Assembly (NCBI GenBank): GCA_964584815.1
Contig: CAZPBO010000004.1
Span: 1-59,284 of the forward strand
DNA length: 59,284 nucleotides
Origin: CAZPBO01 sp964584815
GTDB taxonomy: Bacteria > Planctomycetota > SKW154
Direction of reading: 5' to 3'
The position numbers and the translations under genes were made by a program. The notes under the pieces were generated by a model. It was not told the origin of the DNA. It ran no database searches and saw only the letters and a list, made by a program, of their open reading frames with translations. Each line of letters begins with the position of its first letter. Position 1 is the stretch's first letter. Shown here piece after piece: positions 40,540 through 49,381 of the stretch.

Positions 40540-41472
40540 CGCCGCAAGCAGACCCCTTATATGCCCTTCTATCATCTGCGGCAGCGCCTCCAGATTGTAG
40601 CCGCCCTCAAGCGTGGATATGACCCGCCCCCCTGCCGTCCTCTTCGCCAACTCGCACACCCAGTCAGTCAATTGGCGGTAGTCCTCTATCTTCAATCCCA
40701 AACCACCTATCGGGTCAAGTTCGTAGGCGTCGTATCCCGCAGATATCAGAACAAAATCGGGAGCAAACTTCTCCACTTCCTCCAAAGCGCTCTTGAAATT
40801 CTCAAGCACGCGCTCTCTGTGGTCAAAAGCGCTGAAAGGCAGATTAAGTGTCGTGCCTTCACCAACTCCTTCACCGCGTTCCCTGTCGGAGCCTGTTCCG
40901 GGATAAAACGGCCATCGGTGCATTGAGAGGTAAAAAACCGAGCCGTCCCGCCAGAAGACATGCTGGGTGCCGTTGCCGTGATGCACATCCCAGTCAATTA
41001 TCGCAACCTTCTGGATGTTGTGCGTCTTCTGAAGATATTTTGCGGCGATAGCCACATTGTTGAACACACAAAACCCCATAGCGCGGTCTGGCATAGCGTG
41101 ATGTCCCGGAGGGCGCACAAGGCAGCAGGCGTTTGCTACCTCACCGTTGATGACAGCGTCAGATGCCGCAAGCAGCCCCCCCACCGCAAACAACGCCGCC
41201 TCATAACTGCGCGGTCCCACCACCGTGTCCATATCCAGATGACCGCCACCTGCCGCGCAGAACTTCTCCACCTCCTCTATGTAGGACTTTTTGTGAACCA
41301 ATGCAACCTCCTCAACAGTTGCCCGCCGCGCCTCTATATGGTGCAGACGCTCCCACAAACCCACACTCTTCAAATGCTCCACCGTGCGCGACAAGCGCTG
41401 TCTGTTCTCAGGATGAAAATGGGTCTCGTGCTCAAGATATATTGGATGGTAAACAAGCCCTGTGCGTGCCAT
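40522..41472 (-). CDS. Histone-deacetylase-family (AcuC/HDAC-like) deacetylase
   Basis: A 316-aa arginase/deacetylase-fold protein. All active-site motifs are intact: PPGHHAM (general-base His pair H124/H125), IDWDVHHGNGTQ (zinc ligands Asp and His), SAGYDAYELDPIGGL, and STLEGGYN. Bacterial members deacetylate acetyl-lysine proteins (AcuC activates acetyl-CoA synthetase) or acetylpolyamines. ATG 41472 has GGGAGG 8 bases upstream; the preceding GTG would also fit. It stands alone, divergent from moxR. Substrate not predictable. Confidence 0.92.
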   Translation of the reverse strand: MARTGLVYHPIYLEHETHFHPENRQRLSRTVEHLKSVGLWERLHHIEARRATVEEVALVHKKSYIEEVEKFCAAGGGHLDMDTVVGPRSYEAALFAVGGLLAASDAVINGEVANACCLVRPPGHHAMPDRAMGFCVFNNVAIAAKYLQKTHNIQKVAIIDWDVHHGNGTQHVFWRDGSVFYLSMHRWPFYPGTGSDRERGEGVGEGTTLNLPFSAFDHRERVLENFKSALEEVEKFAPDFVLISAGYDAYELDPIGGLGLKIEDYRQLTDWVCELAKRTAGGRVISTLEGGYNLEALPQMIEGHIRGLLAASEGAD

Positions 41473-41545
41473 CACAAAAACCTCCCAAATAACCGCACCA
41501 ATTTTGCCTTTCTGCGGTTTGGTTGTCAAATGGGGGATGATTTTC

Positions 41546-41574
41546 TTAACGCCGCCGCTTCTTTGCCGTATAAT
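41546..41574 (+). promoter_or_regulatory. Promoter of the moxR operon
   Basis: TTAACG (41546-41551) and TATAAT (41569-41574) with a 17-base spacer lie 26 bases before the moxR ATG. The untranslated leader carries the 12-base sequence GGAGGATTAGGT, which recurs in front of gcvH. Confidence 0.7.
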
Positions 41575-41599
41575 TGTGCTGGACTGCGGAGGATTAGGT

Positions 41600-42676
41600 A
41601 TGGCAGAAACCGCATTAAAAGAGCACGAGCGGGAGGCGATTGAGCGTCTGCGCCAAACATACGATAAGATGCGCGAGCAGTTGTCACGGCGCATCGTCGG
41701 GCAGAACTATGTCCTTGAGCAGTTGATAACCTGCCTCTTCGCAGGAGGGCATTGTCTTTTGCTGGGCGTGCCGGGACTGGCGAAAACGCTTATGGTCCGC
41801 TGCATCGCCGAAATCCTTGACCTCTCCTTCAACCGAATCCAGTTCACACCAGACCTTATGCCGAGTGACATAACCGGCACAGAGGTTCTGACCGAAGAGC
41901 GCGGAGGTAAGGGACGCTTCTTCAAGTTCCTGCCCGGACCGATATTCGCCAACATCGTTCTGGCGGACGAGATAAACCGCACTCCCCCAAAAACGCAGGC
42001 TGCGCTTATGGAGGCGATGGAAGAGTATCAGGTCACTGTCGGCGGAAAACGGCACAAAATTGAACCACCGTTCTATGTTCTTGCAACGCAGAACCCCATT
42101 GAGCAGGAAGGAACCTATCCGCTGCCGGCTGCCGCTATGGACCGCTTTATGTTTATGGTCTATGTGGATTATCCTTCCGGCAACGAGGAGTTCAAGATTG
42201 TGCGTCTGACAACCACCGCCTACGACGCAGAACTGCAACCCCTTCTGCGGAAGAAGCAGATACTTGAGTTGATGGGACTTGTGCGCCGCGTGGAGGTTCC
42301 CGATGAGGTGACCCAATACGCGGTGGAGATAGGCAGAAGGACGCGTCCGAAGGAGCCAGATGCGCCGGAGTTTGTCAAGGAGTATCTGGCGTGGGGTGCA
42401 GGACCGCGCGCACCGCAGGCGCTTGTCCTTGCCGGAAAAGCACGCGCCATGCTCAACGGGCGCTATCGCGTCACCCCAGAAGACATCCGCGCCTTGGCTC
42501 ATCCTGTTCTCCGTCACCGCCTTATCCTCAACTTCCACGCCGAAGCCGAAAACATTACAACCGACCAGATAATCACCCGCATAATTGAGGAGACACCTGC
42601 TCCTGACAGACCCCTCACACCAAAACCTCAAAAACGCCGTTTCTTCCTCATCCGATGGCTCACTGGCGAGGAGTGA
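41600..42676 (+). CDS. MoxR-family AAA ATPase
   Basis: A 358-aa MoxR ATPase. Walker A GVPGLAKT (residues 56-63), Walker B VLADEINR, sensor-1 VLATQNPIEQEGTYPLP and arginine-finger AAMDRF are present. MoxR proteins are chaperone-like ATPases that mature enzyme complexes, usually beside a DUF58/VWA gene. Here the next gene is ruvA, which is unusual; exported coiled-coil proteins of the kind that accompany such clusters are found 11 kb away (25.7-30.5 kb). GGAGG is 7 bases upstream of the ATG. Confidence 0.93.
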   Translation: MAETALKEHEREAIERLRQTYDKMREQLSRRIVGQNYVLEQLITCLFAGGHCLLLGVPGLAKTLMVRCIAEILDLSFNRIQFTPDLMPSDITGTEVLTEERGGKGRFFKFLPGPIFANIVLADEINRTPPKTQAALMEAMEEYQVTVGGKRHKIEPPFYVLATQNPIEQEGTYPLPAAAMDRFMFMVYVDYPSGNEEFKIVRLTTTAYDAELQPLLRKKQILELMGLVRRVEVPDEVTQYAVEIGRRTRPKEPDAPEFVKEYLAWGAGPRAPQALVLAGKARAMLNGRYRVTPEDIRALAHPVLRHRLILNFHAEAENITTDQIITRIIEETPAPDRPLTPKPQKRRFFLIRWLTGEE

Positions 42677-42677
42677 G

Positions 42678-43259
42678 ATGCTTGAGGCGCTCACAGGAAA
42701 ACTGCTACGCTGCGAGCCGACAAGAGTCCTCCTTGAAGTCGGTGGTTTCACATTTGAGATTTTTGTTCCCACATCCACATCCGACTCCCTCGCAAGCCTT
42801 AACGACGACAGCCGATGTCGTCTGCTCGTTCATTTGACAATTCGCGAGGACAAACTTCTGCTTTATGGCTTTGCCAGTGAGCGTGAAAGACGCCTTTTCA
42901 GGATGCTTTTATCGGTTGCGGGGATAGGACCTGAGCGCGCTTTGCTTGTCTTAAGCCGCTGCGGACCCGACAGGCTCGTTGAGGCGGTTCTCAACCGCGA
43001 TGTGGATATGCTGAAAGCGGTGAAAGGGGTAGGGAAAAAGACGGCTGAGAGGCTGGTTGTGGAGTTGGCGGAGCCGATAAAGAGGAGCGGGCTTGTGGCA
43101 TCAGGGGGGAGTGCGGCGTTTGGCGATGCGGTGGCGGCATTGGTGGCGCTTGGCTTTCCGCGTGCAAGTGCCGCTGCCGCCGTTGAACGCGCCTCAAAAA
43201 AACTCGGTCCCAACCCCTCACTTGAAGAACTCGTTAAGGAGGCTTTGAGGCAGCCATGA
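42678..43259 (+). CDS. ruvA: Holliday junction DNA helicase subunit RuvA
   Basis: A 193-aa RuvA with the three-domain layout: N-terminal OB fold (MLEALTGKLLRCEPTRVLLEVGG), central helix-hairpin-helix pair (LLSVAGIGPERALLVLS; LKAVKGVGKKTAERLVVEL) and the C-terminal RuvB-contact helices (AVAALVALGFPRASAAAAV). It binds four-way junctions and loads RuvB for branch migration. The start lies one base after the moxR stop; the end overlaps lipA as ATGA. ruvB and ruvC are not adjacent. Confidence 0.94.
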   Translation: MLEALTGKLLRCEPTRVLLEVGGFTFEIFVPTSTSDSLASLNDDSRCRLLVHLTIREDKLLLYGFASERERRLFRMLLSVAGIGPERALLVLSRCGPDRLVEAVLNRDVDMLKAVKGVGKKTAERLVVELAEPIKRSGLVASGGSAAFGDAVAALVALGFPRASAAAAVERASKKLGPNPSLEELVKEALRQP

Positions 43260-44125
43260 GCACAAGACTGCCAAGATGGCTGCGTGTTGCTATCCCACGC
43301 TCATCAAAGATAAGGCGTGTGCGCAGGCTGCTTTCCGACCTGCGTCTTGTAACGGTGTGCGATGAGGCGCGCTGCCCCAACCGCGCCGAATGCTACGGCT
43401 GCGGAACCGCCACATTTATGATTCTGGGCGATGTGTGCACCCGCGATTGCCGCTTCTGCGCCGTCAAACACGGCAGACCCGCCCCACCAGACCCAGAAGA
43501 GCCCGAACGCGTGGCGGAAGCGGTGCGACGCCTCAACCTCAAACACGCCGTCATAACGAGCGTGACGCGTGACGATTTGGATGACGGCGGCGCCGCGCAT
43601 TTCGCCGACACAATACGCGCTATCCGCAAAAAATCCCCCAGCACAACCGTTGAGGTCCTCACACCAGACTTCCGCGGCAGCACAGACGCCCTCAACACAG
43701 TGCTCAACGAAAACCCCACAGTCTTCAACCACAATGTGGAGACGGTGCCGCGCCTTTATCCCATCGTGCGCCCTCAAGCGGACTTTGAGCGCTCAATAAG
43801 GATTCTCTACGAGGCAAAAAGGCGCAATTCTTCTGTTGTCACAAAAAGCGGCTTTATGGTAGGTCTGGGTGAGAGTTGGGCGGAGGTTGCAGAGTTGCTT
43901 GCGCGCCTTAAGGATGCTGGCGTAGATATTGTGACGGTTGGGCAGTATTTGAAAGCCGCGCCTGACAGACTGGATGTCGTCAGATACTGGCATCCTGAAG
44001 AGTTTGAGAGGTTGCAGGAGTTTTGCCAATGGCTGGGTTTTAAGGCGGCACTTTGTGGACCACTTGTGCGCTCAAGCCATAACGCCGCCTCCGTCTTGGA
44101 GAAGGTCTGCAGGTCGCGTTCGTAA
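43256..44125 (+). CDS. lipA: Lipoyl synthase
   Basis: A 289-aa radical SAM enzyme inserting two sulphurs into octanoyl groups to make lipoyl cofactors. It has both clusters: the auxiliary C-x4-C-x5-C (C35, C40, C46) and the SAM cluster CTRDCRFC (C61, C65, C68). The terminal RSSHNA provides the serine ligand of the auxiliary cluster. It overlaps ruvA by four bases. The lipoyl protein GcvH is encoded next, a functionally sensible placement. lipB is not in the window. Confidence 0.95.
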   Translation: MSTRLPRWLRVAIPRSSKIRRVRRLLSDLRLVTVCDEARCPNRAECYGCGTATFMILGDVCTRDCRFCAVKHGRPAPPDPEEPERVAEAVRRLNLKHAVITSVTRDDLDDGGAAHFADTIRAIRKKSPSTTVEVLTPDFRGSTDALNTVLNENPTVFNHNVETVPRLYPIVRPQADFERSIRILYEAKRRNSSVVTKSGFMVGLGESWAEVAELLARLKDAGVDIVTVGQYLKAAPDRLDVVRYWHPEEFERLQEFCQWLGFKAALCGPLVRSSHNAASVLEKVCRSRS

Positions 44126-44318
44126 AAACAATCTCCCCAAAACGCGCTATGACACTGCCAAACCGAAACTCCGAAGGGGCAAAATCTTCACCATAAAATC
44201 TGCTCTGCCGCCCGAAATATTGTCCACGCCTACGAAGAGTCAGAAATAGGCAGTTTTGCTTTGCTTCACCCACATAGGCAGGATTAAATATTTGCTCTGC
44301 GCTTTGGAGGATTAGGTT
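44126..44318 (+). promoter_or_regulatory. lipA-gcvH spacer with a weak promoter and a riboswitch-like fragment
   Basis: A 193-base stretch without a gene. TTGCTT (44261-44266) and TTAAAT (44284-44289), 17 bases apart, could be a weak promoter for gcvH. CTCCGAAGGGGCAAAA (about 44169-44184) resembles one conserved strand of glycine riboswitches, but the other conserved strand (CTCAGG...AAAGGACAG) is not found. The octamer ATAGGCAG occurs twice (44246, 44274). Confidence 0.35.
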
Positions 44319-44711
44319 ATGGCGGAAAGACCCACAAACGCGCGTTACACCAAGACCCACGAATGGGTCATCGTTGAGGGAGATGTTGCCACAGTGGGCA
44401 TCACCGATTATGCGGTGGAGCATTTAAGTGACCTGACTTTCATTGACCTTCCGCAGGTGGGCGCGGTGGTAAAGCAGTTTGAGCCATTCGGAGAGATTGA
44501 GTCGGTAAAAGCGGTGGAGGACATAAACGCGCCTGTCAGTGGAGAGGTGATTGAGGTAAATGACGCTCTGCGCGACCAGTTGGAATTGCTCAGTCAGGAC
44601 CCCTACGGTGCGGGATGGATGATAAAAGTCAAAATCGCCGACCCCGCTGAACTGGATAAACTGATGAACCTTGATGACTACAATTCATTTTGTGAGGAGG
44701 AATCTGGATGA
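44319..44711 (+). CDS. gcvH: Glycine cleavage system H protein
   Basis: A 130-aa H protein carrying the lipoyl-lysine in GEIESVKAVED (K64). The flanking YTKTHEWV and YGAGWMIKVK are typical. It shuttles the aminomethyl group between the glycine decarboxylase (P), aminomethyltransferase (T) and lipoamide dehydrogenase (L). GGAGG is 8 bases upstream. Its stop overlaps the next ATG (ATGA). LipA, encoded upstream, would provide its cofactor. gcvT and lpd are not in the window. Confidence 0.96.
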   Translation: MAERPTNARYTKTHEWVIVEGDVATVGITDYAVEHLSDLTFIDLPQVGAVVKQFEPFGEIESVKAVEDINAPVSGEVIEVNDALRDQLELLSQDPYGAGWMIKVKIADPAELDKLMNLDDYNSFCEEESG

Positions 44712-46492
44712 GGTTTGCTTGGCTTTTGGGAGCAGTTCTTTTCGCGCTTTTCTGCTTCCCGTATGCTGTGGCGCAGGACGACAATAACGACAACGGCGAT
44801 GAGTATGCCCCCCCAACAAGCAGTGTGCGAACATTTGCCGACTGGGAGAGGTGGTTTTATCCGGGCGCGACCAGTGCTGGTGCGTGGTGGGAGACAAATC
44901 GCGACACCCCGTTTTGGTGGTTCCCAATATGGCAGTCAGAACCATATGCTATGCAGCCGCTTGAGTGGGTCTACGGGTTTGCCCAGTCCTATGAGGCGGG
45001 TTATCCGTCTGACTATCCGCCGCACGCCTATGGGGGTGGTTTTTCACCGCAGTATAGAGGGATGTGGGGCGGAGGCGCGCCGCTCAATCTCGGCAGCGGA
45101 CAACCCGCACTTCCCGCGGGTTACTGGGGGCTGCAGCAGATAGTCGGTGCGGGAGCCGCGCAGTGGGGACCGGGTGCGGGTATCGCCGCCCAGAGAATGG
45201 TTCCCTTCCGCTTCAGCAAGAAACCCCAGCCGCCTAATGCGTCGCTTTTCGGTGGCACATACGACGCTTACGGCGGATGGGCTGCCTTAACCGCGCCTAC
45301 ATCCTGCTTCGCCGCATCAGGTTTCGGCTCCGATATCTGGGCTGCGCATTACCCAGACCCCCGCACCGAGTTCTACACCGCCACAGGCGCAGTCAATTTT
45401 GAACTCTCCAAATCAGGCGCCACACTCACCCAATGGATGTTCCTCTCCTCACAACACTTTTCCTGGCAGTATTACCAGTCATACTGGCACAGAATCACAA
45501 ACCTTTTTGGCGTTATGCTGGATGTTCCGACGGGCAAAAACGGCGTTTTCTTCTTCCACCCCGGATGGGCGGAGGAGGCGGACACATCTTTGGGAATGGT
45601 GCAGGGAGCAAGGGGGCTTTTCAGCCGTCTTGGCTGGCGTGGACTTATAGCCGGTCGCGGAGACACAGCCCTTGTCCTTTTTGAGACATATCTTGACTAC
45701 TCCTCCAAGAATGTGCTTTTCAACGACGGTTTTGGCACAGTGCTGCGCACCGATATCACAAATTACGACCTGGTCTTGCAGAAGTTGGTGGTGTATAAGC
45801 CTGTGGTAGTGCGACTGGGAGGGCGTCTGCACAACACATCCTGGAGCGGCGATGTTGACTCACCTTACAAATCGCTTTTCCTGCCGTTTGCGGCGGTTCT
45901 TCTGCATCTTGTTCCCAAGAAGATTGATATGTCGTGTGAGTGGAGCCGCACTATCGGCATCCCGACACTCAGCCAGGCGAGTGGCGGTTCACACGAGGAA
46001 CACATACAGAACATAACGACCAGCGCGACGGCTCATATTACACCGAATCTTGCTGCTGTTATCTCATACACACATCAACACTTAACCGACGCCATTCGTT
46101 GGGGTATCAACTTCGGCACCCAGCGTGCCGACATAACAGTTGCCCAACTCATATATCAACAAAAAGGCGGCTTTGTCTCCGCCTTCTACACCCACGCATC
46201 TCGCCGCGACTGGAATGCCACTAGTCTCATCTTTACCCCGCGCGACTACGGCGGCTTCTCCGTCGGTTTTAAGGGTAAGAAATTCCTCTTCGCCGTCAAC
46301 TTCGTCGCTCACACAAACTACTTCGGCGTCTCAAAATGGCGCTGGCACAGAACATGGTTCATCTTCGGTATCATTTTCTCGGAGCGTTTCCAGATGCTTG
46401 CACGCGTTGATTTGATGTTCCGTCAGCGTGGTGACAGGCGCCTTTATCTTGACGACCATCTCGTCTATGTTGGAGCGGTTATCTCCTTTTAA
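44708..46492 (+). CDS. Predicted outer-membrane beta-barrel protein in the glycine-cleavage operon
   Basis: A 594-aa exported protein (signal MRFAWLLGAVLFALFCFPYAVA, then QDDNN). The N-terminal 150 residues are rich in Trp, Tyr, Gly and Pro (WWETNRDTPFWWFPIW). From about residue 200 amphipathic strands alternate with turns, and the protein ends VYVGAVISF, a classical C-terminal beta-signal with final Phe recognised by BamA. This supports an outer-membrane barrel. No homologous family is recognised. It is tightly coupled to gcvH (ATGA overlap) and precedes gcvPA by 10 bases, so it is expressed with the glycine cleavage genes. Its substrate or role is unknown. Confidence 0.75.
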   Translation: MRFAWLLGAVLFALFCFPYAVAQDDNNDNGDEYAPPTSSVRTFADWERWFYPGATSAGAWWETNRDTPFWWFPIWQSEPYAMQPLEWVYGFAQSYEAGYPSDYPPHAYGGGFSPQYRGMWGGGAPLNLGSGQPALPAGYWGLQQIVGAGAAQWGPGAGIAAQRMVPFRFSKKPQPPNASLFGGTYDAYGGWAALTAPTSCFAASGFGSDIWAAHYPDPRTEFYTATGAVNFELSKSGATLTQWMFLSSQHFSWQYYQSYWHRITNLFGVMLDVPTGKNGVFFFHPGWAEEADTSLGMVQGARGLFSRLGWRGLIAGRGDTALVLFETYLDYSSKNVLFNDGFGTVLRTDITNYDLVLQKLVVYKPVVVRLGGRLHNTSWSGDVDSPYKSLFLPFAAVLLHLVPKKIDMSCEWSRTIGIPTLSQASGGSHEEHIQNITTSATAHITPNLAAVISYTHQHLTDAIRWGINFGTQRADITVAQLIYQQKGGFVSAFYTHASRRDWNATSLIFTPRDYGGFSVGFKGKKFLFAVNFVAHTNYFGVSKWRWHRTWFIFGIIFSERFQMLARVDLMFRQRGDRRLYLDDHLVYVGAVISF

Positions 46493-46502
46493 GGAGCGGT
46501 AT

Positions 46503-47840
46503 ATGGACTACACCTGCCATTCAGAGGACGACATAAAGAAGATGCTGGAGGCGATAGGCGTCTCATCCATTGACGAGTTGTTTGAGAGCGTTCCCGAGAA
46601 GGTGCGTTTTAAGGGGGAGTTGCGTCTGCCTGGACCGATGAGCGAGATGGAGTTGCGGAGGTATTTTGAGGAGTTGTCTTGCCGCAATGCTACAGATGTA
46701 GCGTGCTTTGCGGGCGGTGGTTGTTGGCGCCATTTTGTGCCGACTCTGGTTGACCATCTCGCGAACCGCGCCGAGTTCTACACCGCCTACACCCCCTATC
46801 AAGCGGAGGCATCTCAGGGAACGCTTCAGACAATCTTTGAGTATCAGAGTTGCATATGCGAGTTGACGGGGATGGATGTTTCAAACGCGAGCCACTATGA
46901 CGGCGCGGCGGCAACCGCAGAAGCCGCCATTATGCTTTACAATGCTCAACGCAAGACCAAGAGGCGCTTTGTTGTCAGCCGCGCTGTGCATCCCGAATAC
47001 CGCCAGACGCTTAAGACATATTGCGCCGCACTGGATGTTGAAATCGTTGAGGTGGATTATGAAAAAGAGACAGGACGCACCGATGCGCAGAAACTGAAAG
47101 CCGCTCTTGACGAAAACACAGCCTGCGTGGTGTTCGCACAGCCGAACTTCTTCGGCGTAATTGAGGACACCTCTCTTTTAAGCAGCATTTGCAAGGATGC
47201 GGGGGTTAAGTTTGTGGCGGTGGTGGAGCCGATATCTTTGGCGCTGCTTGAGCCGCCGGGCGCATACGGCGCTGATGTTGCTGTGGGAGATGGGCAACCG
47301 CTCGGCAATTATATGAGTTTTGGCGGTCCCGCTTTCGGATTTTTTGCGGCAAAGCAGGAGTTTCTGCGACGGATGCCCGGTCGCATCGCAGGTCAGACCG
47401 TGGACCGTGACGGCAAGGTAGGATATGTGCTGACATTCCAGACACGGGAGCAGCACATACGGCGTGAGAAGGCGACATCCAATATATGCACGAATCAGGC
47501 GCTGTGCGCGATGCGTGCGTTGATTTACCTTGTCGCTATGGGACCAAAAGGGTTACGAGAGGTGGCGGAACACTGCCTTCAGAAAGCCCATTTTGCCGCA
47601 GAACTTCTTAAGAACCGCGGTGTGGAGTTGCCTTTCTCGGCGCCGTTCTTTAAGGAGTTTGTTGTGCGTGTTGAGGAGCCCCAGAAGACGATAAAACGGC
47701 TTCTCAACGAGCACAAGATTCTTGTGGGTCCCCCACTTTCTTTGTGGTTTTCTGAACTGGCGGATTGTCTTATTGTGGCGGTGACAGAAAAGAACAGCCG
47801 AGAAGAGATAGAGCGTCTTGCGGATGCTCTTGCGGGATAG
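46503..47840 (+). CDS. gcvPA: Glycine dehydrogenase (decarboxylating) subunit 1
   Basis: A 445-aa N-terminal-half P protein, as in the two-subunit form of many anaerobes and Gram-positives. Signature stretches: FAGGGCWRHFVPTLVDHL, FYTAYTPYQAEASQGTLQ, ASHYDGAAATAEAA and FGGPAFGFFA. With subunit 2, which carries the PLP-lysine, it decarboxylates glycine and loads the H protein. AAGGAG lies 6 bases before ATG 46503. The expected gcvPB is not next; metG follows instead. Confidence 0.95.
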   Translation: MDYTCHSEDDIKKMLEAIGVSSIDELFESVPEKVRFKGELRLPGPMSEMELRRYFEELSCRNATDVACFAGGGCWRHFVPTLVDHLANRAEFYTAYTPYQAEASQGTLQTIFEYQSCICELTGMDVSNASHYDGAAATAEAAIMLYNAQRKTKRRFVVSRAVHPEYRQTLKTYCAALDVEIVEVDYEKETGRTDAQKLKAALDENTACVVFAQPNFFGVIEDTSLLSSICKDAGVKFVAVVEPISLALLEPPGAYGADVAVGDGQPLGNYMSFGGPAFGFFAAKQEFLRRMPGRIAGQTVDRDGKVGYVLTFQTREQHIRREKATSNICTNQALCAMRALIYLVAMGPKGLREVAEHCLQKAHFAAELLKNRGVELPFSAPFFKEFVVRVEEPQKTIKRLLNEHKILVGPPLSLWFSELADCLIVAVTEKNSREEIERLADALAG

Positions 47841-47842
47841 TT

Positions 47843-49375
47843 TTGGGGGATGAGAAGTTCGCGGTTTTCTATGTGACGACGCCGATATACTATGTGAATG
47901 CGCGACCGCATATCGGCAGCGCCTACACCACAATCGCCGCCGATGTCCTTGCACGATATCACCGTCTTAAGGGTGATGATGTCTTCTTCCTCACAGGCAC
48001 CGATGAGCACGGGCAGAAAATTGAGCAGGAAGCACGCTCAAAAGGGCTGTCTCCAAAAGAACTTGCCGACTCTGTTGTGGAGCAGTTTGTGCGATGCTGG
48101 AAGACTCTGGGAATCACCTACGACCATCTGGTTCGCACGACCCATGCGTATCACGAGGAAGCGGTGCGTCACCTGTTTTCAATCCTGCAGGACAAGGGGG
48201 ATATTTATCGCGCCACATATCGCGGACCATACTGCATCCCCTGTGAGAGTTATCTGCGTCCCTCAGAATTGAAAGACGGCAACTGTCCGCTTTGCGGCAG
48301 ACCTGTGACACTCCTTGAGCAGGAGAATTACTTCTTCCGCCTCTCAAAATACCAAAAGAGGTTGCTTGACCATTTTGAGAACAATCCCGATTTTGTGCTG
48401 CCCCGTTCGCGTTACAACGAGGTCTTAAACCGCATAAAAGAGGGGTTGGACGACATCTCAATAAGCCGCACCGCCTTCAAGTGGGGAGTTGCCGTACCGA
48501 ACGACCCCGAACAGGTGATATGGGTCTGGTTTGACGCCCTGACAAATTATTTGTCGGGCATAGGTTACCCAAAAGACAGCAAAAAATTTGAGCGCTATTG
48601 GTCTTATGCCGTTCATATTCTGGGCAAGGACATATTGTGGTTCCACGCCTGCATATGGCCGGCGATGCTGTTCGCGGCAGGGCTTACTCCTCCAAAGCAG
48701 ATGTTTGTTCACGGCTGGTGGACGGTTGAAGGTGAGAAGATGTCCAAATCGCGCGGAAATGTGGTGTATCCGGAGGAGATAGTTGAGAAGTTCGGATGTG
48801 ACCAGTTGCGCTACTTTCTTTTGAGGGAGACGCCGTTTGGGCAAGACGGCGATTTTTCAGAGAAGGCGCTTGTGCGGCGGATAAACAACGACTTGGCGGA
48901 CGAGTTGGGCAATCTGTTGAACAGGGTGGTGGGGATGGCGCAGCGTTATTACGGCGGTAAACTGCCTGAGCGACCCGCTGAAGTGGTGTTTGACGAATTG
49001 GTGGAGAAGGCGACGGCGTTGCCGCAAAGAGTGGACGCCCACCTTGAGCGGTTCGCTTTCAACAGGGCGCTTTCTGACATATGGGATTTCATCCGTCTGA
49101 TGAACCGCCTTATAGACCACACAAAGCCGTGGGAGTTGCGCAAGAAGGGGGATATGGGGCGTGTTGCGGCGCTTCTGCACAGCCTTGTTGACGGGCTGCG
49201 GGTTGTGTCGTGGCTTTTGGAGCCGTTTATGCCGGATGCGGCGGTGGAGATGCGCAGGCAGTTGGGGGAAGAAAAAGCGGAAGCGGACTGGCAGACCCGC
49301 ATCGCGTGGGGACGCTCAAAAGGCGGGCAGAGACTGCAGCGTGGGCGCATTCTGTTCAGGAAACATCCCGAATGA
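47843..49375 (+). CDS. metG: Methionyl-tRNA synthetase
   Basis: A class I aminoacyl-tRNA synthetase of about 510 aa. The HIGH motif is PHIGSAY, the KMSKS loop is EKMSKSRGN, and the zinc knuckle has CIPC and CPLCG pairs. It ends after the anticodon-binding helical domain; the C-terminal tRNA-binding (EMAP-like) extension of longer MetRS is absent. I place the start at TTG 47843, two bases after gcvPA's stop, but the ribosome-binding site is weak (GCGGGAT), and a slightly later GTG is possible. Last gene of the moxR-to-metG run; 6 bases from the convergent DUF4190 gene. Confidence 0.94.
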   Translation: MGDEKFAVFYVTTPIYYVNARPHIGSAYTTIAADVLARYHRLKGDDVFFLTGTDEHGQKIEQEARSKGLSPKELADSVVEQFVRCWKTLGITYDHLVRTTHAYHEEAVRHLFSILQDKGDIYRATYRGPYCIPCESYLRPSELKDGNCPLCGRPVTLLEQENYFFRLSKYQKRLLDHFENNPDFVLPRSRYNEVLNRIKEGLDDISISRTAFKWGVAVPNDPEQVIWVWFDALTNYLSGIGYPKDSKKFERYWSYAVHILGKDILWFHACIWPAMLFAAGLTPPKQMFVHGWWTVEGEKMSKSRGNVVYPEEIVEKFGCDQLRYFLLRETPFGQDGDFSEKALVRRINNDLADELGNLLNRVVGMAQRYYGGKLPERPAEVVFDELVEKATALPQRVDAHLERFAFNRALSDIWDFIRLMNRLIDHTKPWELRKKGDMGRVAALLHSLVDGLRVVSWLLEPFMPDAAVEMRRQLGEEKAEADWQTRIAWGRSKGGQRLQRGRILFRKHPE

Positions 49376-49381
49376 GGCGCA

